Source of the DNA: Perlabentimonas sp964554585
GTDB taxonomy: Bacteria; Bacteroidota; Bacteroidia; Bacteroidales; Tenuifilaceae
DNA length: 64,000 bases
Assembly: GCA_964554585.1 (NCBI GenBank)
Contig: CAZKPD010000001.1
Coordinates: forward strand, 1 to 64,000
Direction of reading: 5' to 3'
The notes under the pieces are model-generated. The model was not told the origin of the DNA and did no database searches. It was given only the letters and a program-made list of their open reading frames with translations. Shown here piece by piece: positions 24,246 through 32,105 of the stretch. The translations under genes and the position numbers were made by a program. Positions within the stretch are counted from its first letter, which is position 1; each line of letters starts with the position of its first letter.

Positions 24246-24761
24246 ATGAATAGAGAGGAAGAGACCCGGTGGTATGCCGCCTATACCAAGTCACGAAATG
24301 AGAAAAAGGTTTATCAACGACTCCTTTCGCAAGGCTTTGAAGCTTATTTGCCTTTACAAAAACGGTTAAAACAGTGGAGCGATCGAAAAAAATGGGTGGA
24401 AGAACCGCTTCTGAGCTCATACGTGTTCGTTAAACTTGCAAAGACTGATTTTTACAATGTCCAGAGCACCGAAGGGTTAGTTCGATTTATTTCTTTTGAG
24501 GGCAAACCGGCTCCCATACCCCCGGAGCAGATTGATGTGCTAAAAGCGCTGCTGAATGAAAATATAGCAATTGAGGCTGTTGATCAACAGCTTGAACCGG
24601 GCGATGAGGTTGAAATCAGTTTTGGTTCACTCTCCGGATTAAAAGGCGAACTGGTTAGCCACCAAGGCAAGAATAGGTTGGCGGTGAAAATCGATCATAT
24701 TTCTCACCGCTTAATGGTAACCCTACCCGCTAACCATGTGGTGAAAGCCATAAAAAAATAG
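24246..24761 (+). CDS. UpxY-type NusG-family antiterminator, orphan
   Basis: 171 residues. N-terminal NusG (NGN) domain: RWYAAYTKSRNEKKVYQRL, then EAYLPLQKRLKQWSDRKKWVEEPL and SSYVFVKL, exactly the UpxY/LoaP layout; the C terminus has a KOW segment (EPGDEVEISFGSLSGLKGEL). UpxY proteins normally open capsule or O-antigen operons. Here nothing of that kind follows; rpiB lies convergently. The polysaccharide genes at 42904-45380 are 18 kb away. Confidence 0.87.
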   Translation: MNREEETRWYAAYTKSRNEKKVYQRLLSQGFEAYLPLQKRLKQWSDRKKWVEEPLLSSYVFVKLAKTDFYNVQSTEGLVRFISFEGKPAPIPPEQIDVLKALLNENIAIEAVDQQLEPGDEVEISFGSLSGLKGELVSHQGKNRLAVKIDHISHRLMVTLPANHVVKAIKK

Positions 24762-24777
24762 GCTTTTGTCAGCACTA

Positions 24778-25215
24778 TTAGGGTTCAATTTTATCTACCC
24801 TTACACTATGCCTGCCTCCTTCAAATTGTGCGTTTAAAAAGGCATTGGCAATCTCTTTCACCTGATCATCGGTGGTAAATCGGCCGGGTATAGCACAAAC
24901 GTTCGCATTGTTGTGCTGACGAGCCAAAGCGGCAATCTCCGGGATCCAGCATAGTGCAGAGCGAATACCTTTCACCTTGTTGGCGGAAATATTAACCCCA
25001 TTTCCGCTGCCACAAATTACAAAGCCTAGATCATAGTTTTTATTGGCGACTTCCTGAGCAACAGGGCGAGCAAAGTCAGGATAGTCAACGCTTTGCGTTG
25101 AAAAAGCACCAAGATCTTTAACGGTATGGCCCAATTCTAAAAGGTGTTCGCGTAAAACCTCTTTGGCAGGGTATCCGGCATGGTCACAACCGATGGCAAT
25201 TTTATAGCTCTTCAT
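24778..25215 (-). CDS. rpiB: Ribose 5-phosphate isomerase B
   Basis: 145 residues, normal for RpiB, which interconverts ribose 5-phosphate and ribulose 5-phosphate in the pentose phosphate pathway. Family signatures: IGCDHAGYPAKE at residues 8-19, DYPDFARPVAQEV near 44, and the active-site CGSGNGVNISANKV near 68-82. Convergent with the UpxY gene and divergent from hemW. Confidence 0.95.
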   Translation of the reverse strand: MKSYKIAIGCDHAGYPAKEVLREHLLELGHTVKDLGAFSTQSVDYPDFARPVAQEVANKNYDLGFVICGSGNGVNISANKVKGIRSALCWIPEIAALARQHNNANVCAIPGRFTTDDQVKEIANAFLNAQFEGGRHSVRVDKIEP

Positions 25216-25233
25216 ATAGTGTGTTTTATGTTA

Positions 25234-25248
25234 AACCCGCGGCGGGTT
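25234..25248. repeat. 15-bp near-perfect palindrome between rpiB and hemW
   Basis: aacccgc-g-gcgggtt, a 7-bp inverted repeat with a single-base centre, in the divergent promoter interval. Could be an operator; no known binding protein. Confidence 0.35.
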
Positions 25249-25314
25249 ACATATTATTGGTTTATTTTTGCAAATATAACCCTTTACCATAAAAGGGTCG
25301 TTATTAATAAGCAT

Positions 25315-26442
25315 ATGTGGGGTATTTATATCCATGTTCCATACTGTAAGCATAAATGCGATTACTGCGATTTTTACTCCGTTGAATCCGGGAATAGAAT
25401 TTCCGATTTTGAGCATTTAATTGGTAAGGAATTGGTGCTGAGGCATAGCTATTTGCCCCATGGGGCAATAGATACCATCTACTTTGGAGGTGGAACACCC
25501 TCGTTGATGGCGCCTGCGCAAATTGAACGGATTCTTTCAGAGATTGCTACAAGATATACCCTTTCGACAAATCCTGAAATCACCCTAGAGGCCAATCCTG
25601 ACGATCTAAATAGGGATCGACTAAAAGTATTTCGAGATTTGGGAATTAATCGGCTTAGCATTGGGGTGCAGTCGTTTAATGATTACGACCTAAATAAGTT
25701 GGAACGGAGGCATACGGCTGCTCAAGCTATTCAATCGGTAGAAGAAGCTCAGCTTGTTGGTTTCAAAGATATTAGCATTGATCTTATTTACGGATTACCA
25801 TATTCTAGCAACGAGGTGTGGCAACGTAATCTGATGCAAGCCTTTGCTCTTCCCATCAATCACCTTTCCTGTTATCACCTAATTGTCGAAGAGGGTACAC
25901 CCCTCAGCCGAAGCGTTCGTAGGGGAGATGTTATCCCCGTATCCGAAGAGGTTAGTGTAGTTCAGTTCCATGCGCTTAGAGAGCTGGCGAAACAAAACGG
26001 ATTTATCCACTACGAGATTTCAAATTTTGCTAAAGAGGGTTGTTTCTCACGGCACAATTCGTCCTATTGGAATGGAAAACCCTATTTAGGCCTAGGCCCT
26101 TCGGCTCATTCATATAGCGGAACTACCCGCGACTGGAATCCGCGCTCTATTGCCCAATGGGCAAGTGCTGTTGAGGAGGGTCTTGTGGCCACTCAAGGCG
26201 AAGTGCTCACTCCAAAAGATCAACTGAATGATCTCCTGCTCACTTCGTTAAGAACCATTTGGGGGTTAAACTTAGGTTTAGTGTCAGAGCAGTTTGGGGA
26301 TAAGGTGGCGCAAAAAATCATTAAAAATGCCCAAAAGTATATTGAGCATGGAGTGATCACTCAAAGTCACAATGTGCTTAGCATTGCACCCCAGCACTTT
26401 TTTATCTCTGATGGGATTATTTCTGACTTTCTGGAGGTTTAG
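25315..26442 (+). CDS. hemW: Radical SAM family heme chaperone HemW
   Basis: 375 residues from ATG 25315 (MWGIYIHVPYC). The radical SAM cluster motif is CKHKCDYC (residues 11-18); later TIYFGGGTPSLM, and RLSIGVQSFNDYDL. The HemW-type segment NSSYWNGKPYLGLGPSAHSY (near 260) separates it from coproporphyrinogen oxidase HemN. HemW hands heme to membrane proteins. A longer frame begins 25180 but overlaps rpiB. Confidence 0.9.
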   Translation: MWGIYIHVPYCKHKCDYCDFYSVESGNRISDFEHLIGKELVLRHSYLPHGAIDTIYFGGGTPSLMAPAQIERILSEIATRYTLSTNPEITLEANPDDLNRDRLKVFRDLGINRLSIGVQSFNDYDLNKLERRHTAAQAIQSVEEAQLVGFKDISIDLIYGLPYSSNEVWQRNLMQAFALPINHLSCYHLIVEEGTPLSRSVRRGDVIPVSEEVSVVQFHALRELAKQNGFIHYEISNFAKEGCFSRHNSSYWNGKPYLGLGPSAHSYSGTTRDWNPRSIAQWASAVEEGLVATQGEVLTPKDQLNDLLLTSLRTIWGLNLGLVSEQFGDKVAQKIIKNAQKYIEHGVITQSHNVLSIAPQHFFISDGIISDFLEV

Positions 26443-26448
26443 CCTTGG

Positions 26449-27573
26449 CTAACCAATGGATTCAATAAGTTCTACATACCCATCTGTCACCTTTTCCCAC
26501 GAGAAAAGTTCTGAGGCTCGTTCTTTGGCCATGTGGCCTTTTGTGCTCTGAAAGTCCCACAGATTTTCAATTTGCTGTTGTAGCTGTTTTTGGTCGTTAA
26601 AGTAAAATCCTGCATTGTCCAAAGTGAACCGATTAAACTCATTGTTGTGGGCAACAATGGTGCACCCGCTGGCCATAGCTTGCAATAGTGAGGGGTTGGT
26701 GCCACCCACGCTATGTCCATGCACGTATATTCTCGCATTTTTTCTCAACCATTGAAGCGAAGGATCGTGATACAGCGGACCCATAAAAAGGATTGAGGAT
26801 TGGTTATGATATCGTTTAAACAGGTCCTTGGCGTATTTTGAAGTAAGCCCTCCCACAACAATTAGTGGTTTTTTAGCCTGTAAAAAAGCCTGAATTATCA
26901 GCTCAATCTGGTTTTCCGGTTCCATTCGGGCAATAGCTAGTCCGTAATTGTTGGGCTCAAAGCCACTTAATGCCAAAGGGCTATGCGGGGAGGTCTCTTC
27001 GGGAATGCAAACACCGTAGCTCAAAAGCTTGGGCGAAACGTTATATTTCTGTTGGATATATTGGGAAATCCCGGGGTTATCGGCAATGGGAGTGCCGCTC
27101 CATCGTACGGCAAGCCGTTCACTAATTTTAAGAAAGGTTTTACCAAAAGCACTCCATTTGGCCCTTTGCCATTCAAGTCCGTCTAGGTTTACCATAAGTT
27201 TATTTCTGTACCCTTTGCTAAAAAAAGGAAAGAATATGGCTGGCGAGTAGCCGCAGCATATGGCGGCGTTTGCACTAAGTTTTTTAACTCTGATTAGGGA
27301 TTTTATTCCGTATTCCAGTTTTTGGATGGGATGAGGGAGCCAACGGCAGAGCTTAATGGGGATTCTGATTACTCCGTTATATGCTTCAGGTTTACTAATC
27401 AACCCGCCGGGTTCTAAAACTAGGGTATGATAGCCCTTACTGTGCAGACCCCGTGAAAGATGCTGTGCAAAATACTCAAAACCTCCGTACCTGTTGGGAA
27501 TTCCTCGCGTTCCAATAATGGCCACAATCTTTTGTGTACTCCCTCTTTCGGTATGGGTTTCTGTGTGCTTCAT
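26449..27573 (-). CDS. Glycosyltransferase, DUF1972/GT4 type
   Basis: 374 residues. The N-terminal domain begins IVAIIGTRGIPNRYGGFEYFA, the DUF1972 signature; VNLDGLEWQRAKW and the GT-B C-terminal part GLAIARMEPENQIELIIQAF and IYVHGHSVGGTNPSLLQAMA follow. Such enzymes add sugars such as rhamnose in exopolysaccharide or O-antigen assembly. It is a lone gene, convergent with hemW by 6 bases and upstream of a DUF2797 gene on the same strand. Confidence 0.85.
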   Translation of the reverse strand: MKHTETHTERGSTQKIVAIIGTRGIPNRYGGFEYFAQHLSRGLHSKGYHTLVLEPGGLISKPEAYNGVIRIPIKLCRWLPHPIQKLEYGIKSLIRVKKLSANAAICCGYSPAIFFPFFSKGYRNKLMVNLDGLEWQRAKWSAFGKTFLKISERLAVRWSGTPIADNPGISQYIQQKYNVSPKLLSYGVCIPEETSPHSPLALSGFEPNNYGLAIARMEPENQIELIIQAFLQAKKPLIVVGGLTSKYAKDLFKRYHNQSSILFMGPLYHDPSLQWLRKNARIYVHGHSVGGTNPSLLQAMASGCTIVAHNNEFNRFTLDNAGFYFNDQKQLQQQIENLWDFQSTKGHMAKERASELFSWEKVTDGYVELIESIG

Positions 27574-27708
27574 CTCGAATTAGTGTTTGTATCAACCTTT
27601 TAAATAAGGGCTGACTTTTTTATTAGAGCGCAGTGCGAATAAGGAAAGTTTTTCAACAAGCATTAGCTGTTCGCACTGTCTGTTTTTTCAAGGGGAAACT
27701 GTTAGTGA

Positions 27709-28524
27709 TTACGCATTGATGGTTACAAAAAATCCGCCGTGTTTTCGAATATTAATTACTGTTCCGTCGTTAAACAAAAGGTATTGCCCTTTTATTCCCA
27801 TCAGTTTTCCTCGGTGCTTTGGCGTTTTTGTAAAGTCGAGCGAAACAACTTTTTTGGGAAACGCTAGTACGCTATACTCAATAGTAAATTCTGTATCATC
27901 AGCAATACTATATTCCATATTCTGATTGGCTAAAAACTCTAATGCCTTTTGCTTATGATCAAATAGGGCAATTGGTTCGTCATTGGCAGTTAGCATTTTG
28001 CGCCAGTTGGTCTTATCTGCCAAAATGTTTTTAAGAGCCACCTCAACCAAGCCTGCATTGTACCTATTGGGAGTAACTGCAATCTTGAGGGCTTTCACAG
28101 CTCCTTGGTCAACCCATCGGATGGGAACTTGGCTATGTCGGGTTACACCCACTTTAAGCCCTCCGGAAAGGGCTAAATAGATGTACTGATCTGATAAGCA
28201 ATGGGCTTTTGCATATTCCATATCACGTGCTACACCCTCATGAGCCCGGCATAGTTCAGGTCTTAGTACACACTCCTCCGTTTGCGGTATGCTGATAAAA
28301 CAGGGGTAGCAATAGCCCTGACCATATGTTTTAGGAATTCCCTTTCCACAAGCCATGCAGTTAATACGCCCTGTAAAAGCGATTTCCATTTCGTGCCCAA
28401 TAAGGTTGTGCAAGTCACTTTGGCTAGAGCCACTTGCTAAGTAGTATTGGGGCTTAATGTGTGTAAGAGTTCCCGGGTTGTTAAACCCCATTTTACTCAA
28501 ATTTCCTTCAAAAAATGCCGCCAT
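27709..28524 (-). CDS. DUF2797 family protein
   Basis: 271 residues. Family features: an N-terminal beta part, the zinc-type cluster CMACGKGIPKTYGQGYCYPC (near 58-77) with further C..H residues (TEECVLRPELCRAH), and the segment YLALSGGLKVGVTRHSQVPIRW near 120-140, the GIY-YIG-like start. The C-terminal third is beta-rich (KHRGKLMGIKGQYLLFNDG). Function unknown; GIY-YIG relation suggests nucleic-acid binding. Promoter region of 190 bases is shared with the PspC operon. Confidence 0.85.
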   Translation of the reverse strand: MAAFFEGNLSKMGFNNPGTLTHIKPQYYLASGSSQSDLHNLIGHEMEIAFTGRINCMACGKGIPKTYGQGYCYPCFISIPQTEECVLRPELCRAHEGVARDMEYAKAHCLSDQYIYLALSGGLKVGVTRHSQVPIRWVDQGAVKALKIAVTPNRYNAGLVEVALKNILADKTNWRKMLTANDEPIALFDHKQKALEFLANQNMEYSIADDTEFTIEYSVLAFPKKVVSLDFTKTPKHRGKLMGIKGQYLLFNDGTVINIRKHGGFFVTINA

Positions 28525-28679
28525 TTTTTTCTTTTAAAGGTAGGTTATTGAATTGGAAACTGCAATCGGATAAATATTAATGCTAATAAAAGCACACAAA
28601 ATCAGAATGATAGGCGTGAATAAAAGTAATTACTTAAAATAATTTGGTAGTATGTATAACAAGGTAGTGTTAAATAATA

Positions 28680-28687
28680 TATATTTG
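28680..28687 (+). promoter_or_regulatory. -7 promoter element of the PspC operon
   Basis: TATATTTG matches TAnnTTTG, 30 bases before the PspC gene start. No good -33 match at 19-21 bases. Confidence 0.45.
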
Positions 28688-28716
28688 CAATTAAATAATA
28701 CTGTAAAGAGTAGAGT

Positions 28717-29280
28717 ATGGCAATGAAGAGAGTTGTGAATGTTAGCCTTGGTGGCATGGTCTTTAGCTTTGAGGAGGATGCTTACCTCCGCCTGAAGGAG
28801 TACCTTGAGGGTTTAGAGCGCAAATTTAGGCATAGTAAAGATGTGCGAGATATTATGGGTGATATTGAGAGCCGTATGGCTGAGCATTTTAGGGCTAAAT
28901 TACCTAGTGCTGATATGGTAATCAGTATTGCTGAGGTAGAACGGGTAATAGGCATTATGGGCTCGCCCTCCGATTTTGATGATGAGGACTTTTCGTCACA
29001 AAAGGGGGATACTGGCAGGAAGAGGCCCCGCTTGTTTCGCGATCCCGAAGGGGGTATATTGGGTGGAGTATGCTCCGGTTTGGGTTACCACTGGGATATA
29101 GACCCATTGATTTTACGAATCCTTTTTGTATTATTTGCCTTTGCCGGTGCGGGAGGTATACTAATCTATATCGTTTTGTGGATTGTTACCCCCGAAGCCA
29201 GGTCCATTGCCGATAGGCTTGAGATGACCGGAAAGACGATTAATGCAGAGAATATTGGGCGCTCATTTTCAGAGAAGTAG
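28717..29280 (+). CDS. PspC domain protein, short
   Basis: 187 residues. The N terminus (VNVSLGGMVFSFEEDAYLRLKEYLEGL) is the extension found in Bacteroidota PspC cassettes, then at about residues 105-165 the PspC domain: RLFRDPEGGILGGVCSGLGYHW, DPLILRILFVLFAFAGAGGI and IYIVLWIVTPEA. One TM hairpin. PspC proteins sense envelope stress. Same operon as PadR regulator (31 bases) and the larger PspC gene. Confidence 0.88.
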   Translation: MAMKRVVNVSLGGMVFSFEEDAYLRLKEYLEGLERKFRHSKDVRDIMGDIESRMAEHFRAKLPSADMVISIAEVERVIGIMGSPSDFDDEDFSSQKGDTGRKRPRLFRDPEGGILGGVCSGLGYHWDIDPLILRILFVLFAFAGAGGILIYIVLWIVTPEARSIADRLEMTGKTINAENIGRSFSEK

Positions 29281-29310
29281 AGTGATGTTTTTACAGCTAA
29301 TCAGAATACT

Positions 29311-29640
29311 ATGAATGTAGAGAATGCCAAAGCACAAATGCGTAAGGGAGTGTTGGAACTTTGTATCCTATCCATCCTTTCGCGTGGTGATGCCTATACA
29401 ACCGATCTTATCAATAAGCTAAAGGAGGCCGAAATGATAGTGGTGGAGGGTACGCTTTACCCATTACTAAATCGGCAAAAGAATGCCGGACTTCTTAGCT
29501 ATAGGTGGGAGGAGTCGCCACAGGGTCCACCGCGTAAGTACTACTCGCTTACCCATAAAGGGAGAGAGTACTTATCGGGTCTTGAGACTGGCTGGGATCA
29601 GCTGGTAGAAAAAGTGAATTCAATTCGTAATAAAGCCTAA
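29311..29640 (+). CDS. PadR family transcriptional regulator
   Basis: 109 residues. Winged helix of PadR type: AQMRKGVLELCILSILSRGDAYTTDLI, then VEGTLYPLLNRQKNAGLL and WEESPQGPPRKYYSLTHKG, residues about 50-85. No long C-terminal dimer helix beyond ETGWDQLVEKVNSI. It lies between two PspC genes, and likely controls the cassette. Confidence 0.93.
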   Translation: MNVENAKAQMRKGVLELCILSILSRGDAYTTDLINKLKEAEMIVVEGTLYPLLNRQKNAGLLSYRWEESPQGPPRKYYSLTHKGREYLSGLETGWDQLVEKVNSIRNKA

Positions 29641-29652
29641 AAAAGTGCAGCC

Positions 29653-31248
29653 ATGAAAAAAGCGGTAAAAATAAGCCTAGGAGGTTTGGCTTTTAATATT
29701 GAAGAGGATGCTTATGCTATCCTTGAAAGCTATCTGGAATCGCTAAATGCCCACTTGGGGAGTACACCTGAAGCAAAGGAGATTGTAAGCGATATTGAGG
29801 AGCGGGCATCGGAGCTGTTTGCCGAAATGCTCAATGGACAGGAAACCATCACTCTGCAAATGGTGGAATCTGTCATTGATACTTTGGGTAGGCCTGAGCA
29901 GATTGCGAATGGGGATAATGACCCTAGCGATGAGAGCGAAGAGGGTGGTGAAGAGGCAAAAGAGACCACCAGTCGCAGGCTCTACCGTGATGGAGATAAG
30001 GGCATAATTGGCGGTGTAGCTGCAGGACTAGGAGCCTATTTTAATGTGGATACAATGGTGTTTCGTGTAATCTTTTTGGCGCTACTTTTGGCCAAAGGGC
30101 TAGGTTTTCTAATCTATCTGATCCTTTGGGTTGCAACACCCGTAGCTCGTACCACTCGCCAAAAGATGGAGATGCGGGGCGAACCCATCAACCTCTCTAA
30201 TCTGGAGAAAAATGTTAAAGAGGAGTACAAAAAAGTGAAAGAGAATTTGGAGAAACAGAATGTTTCAGGATTCTTTCAAAAGCTTTTTAGTGCACTGGGG
30301 CAGGTGTTCATTGTATTGGGCAGGGCTTTTGGCGTTATCTTTAAGGTAATAGGAATCATCTTAGCCGTAGCATTTATTAGCACCTCCATTGTTGGATTGT
30401 TGGTCGCAACCCTCTCAATCTTTCACGGTACTTTATTTGTGTCCATCCTCCCTTCCATTTTCGGTTTGGATTTAACGGAGGGAATAACGCTGGTGGAACT
30501 GTTTCGCACTACGTTTGATTTGGGGTCTGTGCTTTGGCTGTTAATCCCTTTATACTTCGTACTGGCTATTCCGTTGTTGGCGTTACTCTTTTTGGGCTTA
30601 AGAATGATTTTTAGGTTTAAAATTCGTGATTCGATTGTATTTGTTGCTAGCGCCACGACTTGGATTCTTGCTGTCGTATTTTTAGCCTTAGTTCTTTTTT
30701 TTCAAGCCCGCAGCTTCAGCATTCGCGAGGATATTACCGAGCGCATAGAGCTGGTTTTGGAGGATGAGACGAACAGTACCATTCACCTAGCCATCGACCC
30801 TACCCATTTGGAAGATCTGTACCATGCCTTTAGCATCGAAGAGTATTCAATAGCCTATATGCATAAGGACAAGCCTGAGATTGTGGGGAAACCAGTTTTT
30901 GTGATTGGTAAGAGTAATTCCGACCGCTTTGAACTGGAGTTCAAGAAGCGTTCGCGTGGAGCTACCGGGCATTTAGCCCGTAAAAGCGCTAGGGACATTG
31001 TTCTTGCCTATACGTTTGATGCTAACCTCTTACGCGTAGATCCCTTTTATACCCTTAGCTCAGGTGAAAAGTGGAGAGCACAAGATGTAACGGTAACCCT
31101 TTTAGTGCCCGAGGGCAAAAGAGTATTCATCGATATGAATATGCGCCCGTTTTTGAGTTCTGATCAGGAATACAGCTTATGCTGGCCCGATGAGATGGTG
31201 GGGCATACCTGGGAGATGAGGGGCAGCAGCCTTAGAGAGGTGAAATAA
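29653..31248 (+). CDS. PspC domain protein with additional TM helices and C-terminal beta domain
   Basis: 531 residues. Same N-terminal extension as the first gene (VKISLGGLAFNIEEDAYAIL), PspC domain near 110-165 (GIIGGVAAGLGAYFNVD, FLIYLILWVATPVA), then several TM helices (about 215-275, 290-350), and a C-terminal extracytoplasmic beta-rich part (residues about 360-531) probably exposed in periplasm. The repeat of N-terminal extension and PspC in two genes indicates duplication. Likely envelope-stress function by family and context. Confidence 0.88.
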   Translation: MKKAVKISLGGLAFNIEEDAYAILESYLESLNAHLGSTPEAKEIVSDIEERASELFAEMLNGQETITLQMVESVIDTLGRPEQIANGDNDPSDESEEGGEEAKETTSRRLYRDGDKGIIGGVAAGLGAYFNVDTMVFRVIFLALLLAKGLGFLIYLILWVATPVARTTRQKMEMRGEPINLSNLEKNVKEEYKKVKENLEKQNVSGFFQKLFSALGQVFIVLGRAFGVIFKVIGIILAVAFISTSIVGLLVATLSIFHGTLFVSILPSIFGLDLTEGITLVELFRTTFDLGSVLWLLIPLYFVLAIPLLALLFLGLRMIFRFKIRDSIVFVASATTWILAVVFLALVLFFQARSFSIREDITERIELVLEDETNSTIHLAIDPTHLEDLYHAFSIEEYSIAYMHKDKPEIVGKPVFVIGKSNSDRFELEFKKRSRGATGHLARKSARDIVLAYTFDANLLRVDPFYTLSSGEKWRAQDVTVTLLVPEGKRVFIDMNMRPFLSSDQEYSLCWPDEMVGHTWEMRGSSLREVK

Positions 31249-31261
31249 AAAGGGATAAAAT

Positions 31262-31292
31262 TTTGCAGCCCATAAAAAAGCTTTTATATTTG
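31262..31292 (+). promoter_or_regulatory. tRNA-Gln promoter
   Basis: TTTG at 31262-31265 and TATATTTG at 31285-31292, spaced by 19 bases, a full match to the Bacteroidota consensus TTTG-N19-21-TAnnTTTG. Transcription should start shortly before the tRNA at 31323. Confidence 0.85.
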
Positions 31293-31322
31293 CACCGCTT
31301 TTCGATAGAAAAGTGTATGGAT

Positions 31323-31393
31323 TGACCCATGGTGTAATGGCAGCACAGCAGATTTTGGTTCTGTTAGTCTAGGTTCGAGTCCTGGTGGGTCAA
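31323..31393 (+). tRNA. tRNA-Gln (anticodon TTG)
   Basis: 71 bases. Acceptor stem tgaccca pairs with tgggtca; the loop is gattttggttc with TTG as anticodon; TψC arm ggttcgagtcc. CCA is not encoded. The 3' end is the integration site of the 5.1-kb element, which restores the sequence. Confidence 0.95.
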
Positions 31394-31395
31394 CA
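31378..31395. repeat. attL of the 5.1-kb element (18-bp direct repeat)
   Basis: agtcctggtgggtcaaca, identical to 36488-36505. It contains the 3' half of the T arm and the acceptor strand of tRNA-Gln, the usual site for tyrosine integrases. Confidence 0.9.
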
Positions 31396-31407
31396 AACAG
31401 CGAACAC

Positions 31408-31445
31408 AACCCTTTGAAGTTCAGTCGAATGGAAAAGGGTTTTTT
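31408..31445 (+). terminator. Terminator inside the element's left end
   Basis: aaccctt t (31408-31415) pairs with aaagggtt (31434-31441), then T run. It replaces the native tRNA terminator, now displaced to 36512. Confidence 0.75.
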
Positions 31446-31449
31446 CTTT

Positions 31450-31471
31450 GCGGTAAGAATAGCGGTAAGAA
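31450..31471. repeat. Paired arm-type repeats, left end
   Basis: gcggtaagaa twice in a 12-base period (31450-31459 and 31462-31471). The same pair occurs at the right end of the element; they look like integrase arm sites. Confidence 0.6.
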
Positions 31472-31566
31472 TTTAGTTAAAACAACTATTTTAAAATCTT
31501 TAGATTTACCCACCTCAGCCAATAAAAAAAGTAGTCTACAGGGTGCCCACCCGATTAAACTACTCC

Positions 31567-31720
31567 TTAAGGTTTCCATTCCTTCCGTTTTTCACTCTTT
31601 TAAGGCGTTCATTCCGTCCGTTTCCCCTCTTTTATGGTGTTAAATTCGTATGATCTCTTTTTAATGCGTCCACTTTGTCCACTCCTTTTTTAAGTGTGCA
31701 TTTTGTGCACTTTTGTTTTT
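31567..31720. repeat. Degenerate 29-33-bp repeat array in the element's left non-coding region
   Basis: Five units begin near 31567, 31600, 31632, 31661 and 31690, each starting ttaagg/ttatgg/ttaatg/ttaagt and then holding a doubled short motif of form cattc-N-gtccg followed by a pyrimidine-rich ctctttt. The units diverge from each other but keep phase. Location in the element's only long gene-free region (31397-31919) suggests iterons or an origin. Confidence 0.5.
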
Positions 31721-31919
31721 TGTCCTTTCGTTTTTCGCTATTCATACCCCTTTTTTAGTGTGAAAACGTACAATTTTGTAACATTTTCATTCGTTTAGTT
31801 TCGGGAAATTCCGTTTAACGAAGTCGGCAAGTCCATTTTTAACAGTCATTTACAGCCAAAACAACTGCCATTTACTGCCATTTACTGCAAATTACCCCCA
31901 TAATCTTGCACCATATTTT
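31721..31919. other. Gene-free part of the element
   Basis: No gene seen. Near 31865-31890 tgccatttac is repeated (with cagtcatttacag upstream), again short direct repeats, next to the 3' end of the Rep-side genes. Confidence 0.45.
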
Positions 31920-32105
31920 TTACTTAATTAATTGACAATCAGAATAGATGTTTTGAATATTGATACTCATAGCATGAAGGTCAATCTTTAGTTGTTCAAA
32001 GTCATAGGGTAATGAGTTCAAAAAGTCAAAGTTTAACGGTTCAACTTCTATGGTTAACCTGTCAAGATCAAATTGCAAACTGTTAAAGTCAAATTCTTTG
32101 TACAT
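31920..32105 (-). CDS. Small repetitive acidic protein of the element, tentative
   Basis: 61 residues from ATG 32105 (MYKEFDFNSLQFDLDRL); the frame upstream overlaps the Rep gene end. The sequence alternates L/F/I with D, E and N at regular 7-11 residue spacing (SLQFDLDRL, PLNFDFLNSL, PYDFEQLKIDL), as in a short repeat protein. It overlaps the replication gene by 17 bases. No family known; could also be non-coding. Confidence 0.4.
   Translation of the reverse strand: MYKEFDFNSLQFDLDRLTIEVEPLNFDFLNSLPYDFEQLKIDLHAMSINIQNIYSDCQLIK

Noticed and set aside
25180..25314. Extended start of hemW
   Set aside because: Overlaps the divergent rpiB start; residues do not match HemW, which begins at the YIHVPYC region.
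31567..31720. CRISPR array
   Set aside because: Units are degenerate, have no constant repeat/spacer division, and no cas gene is near.
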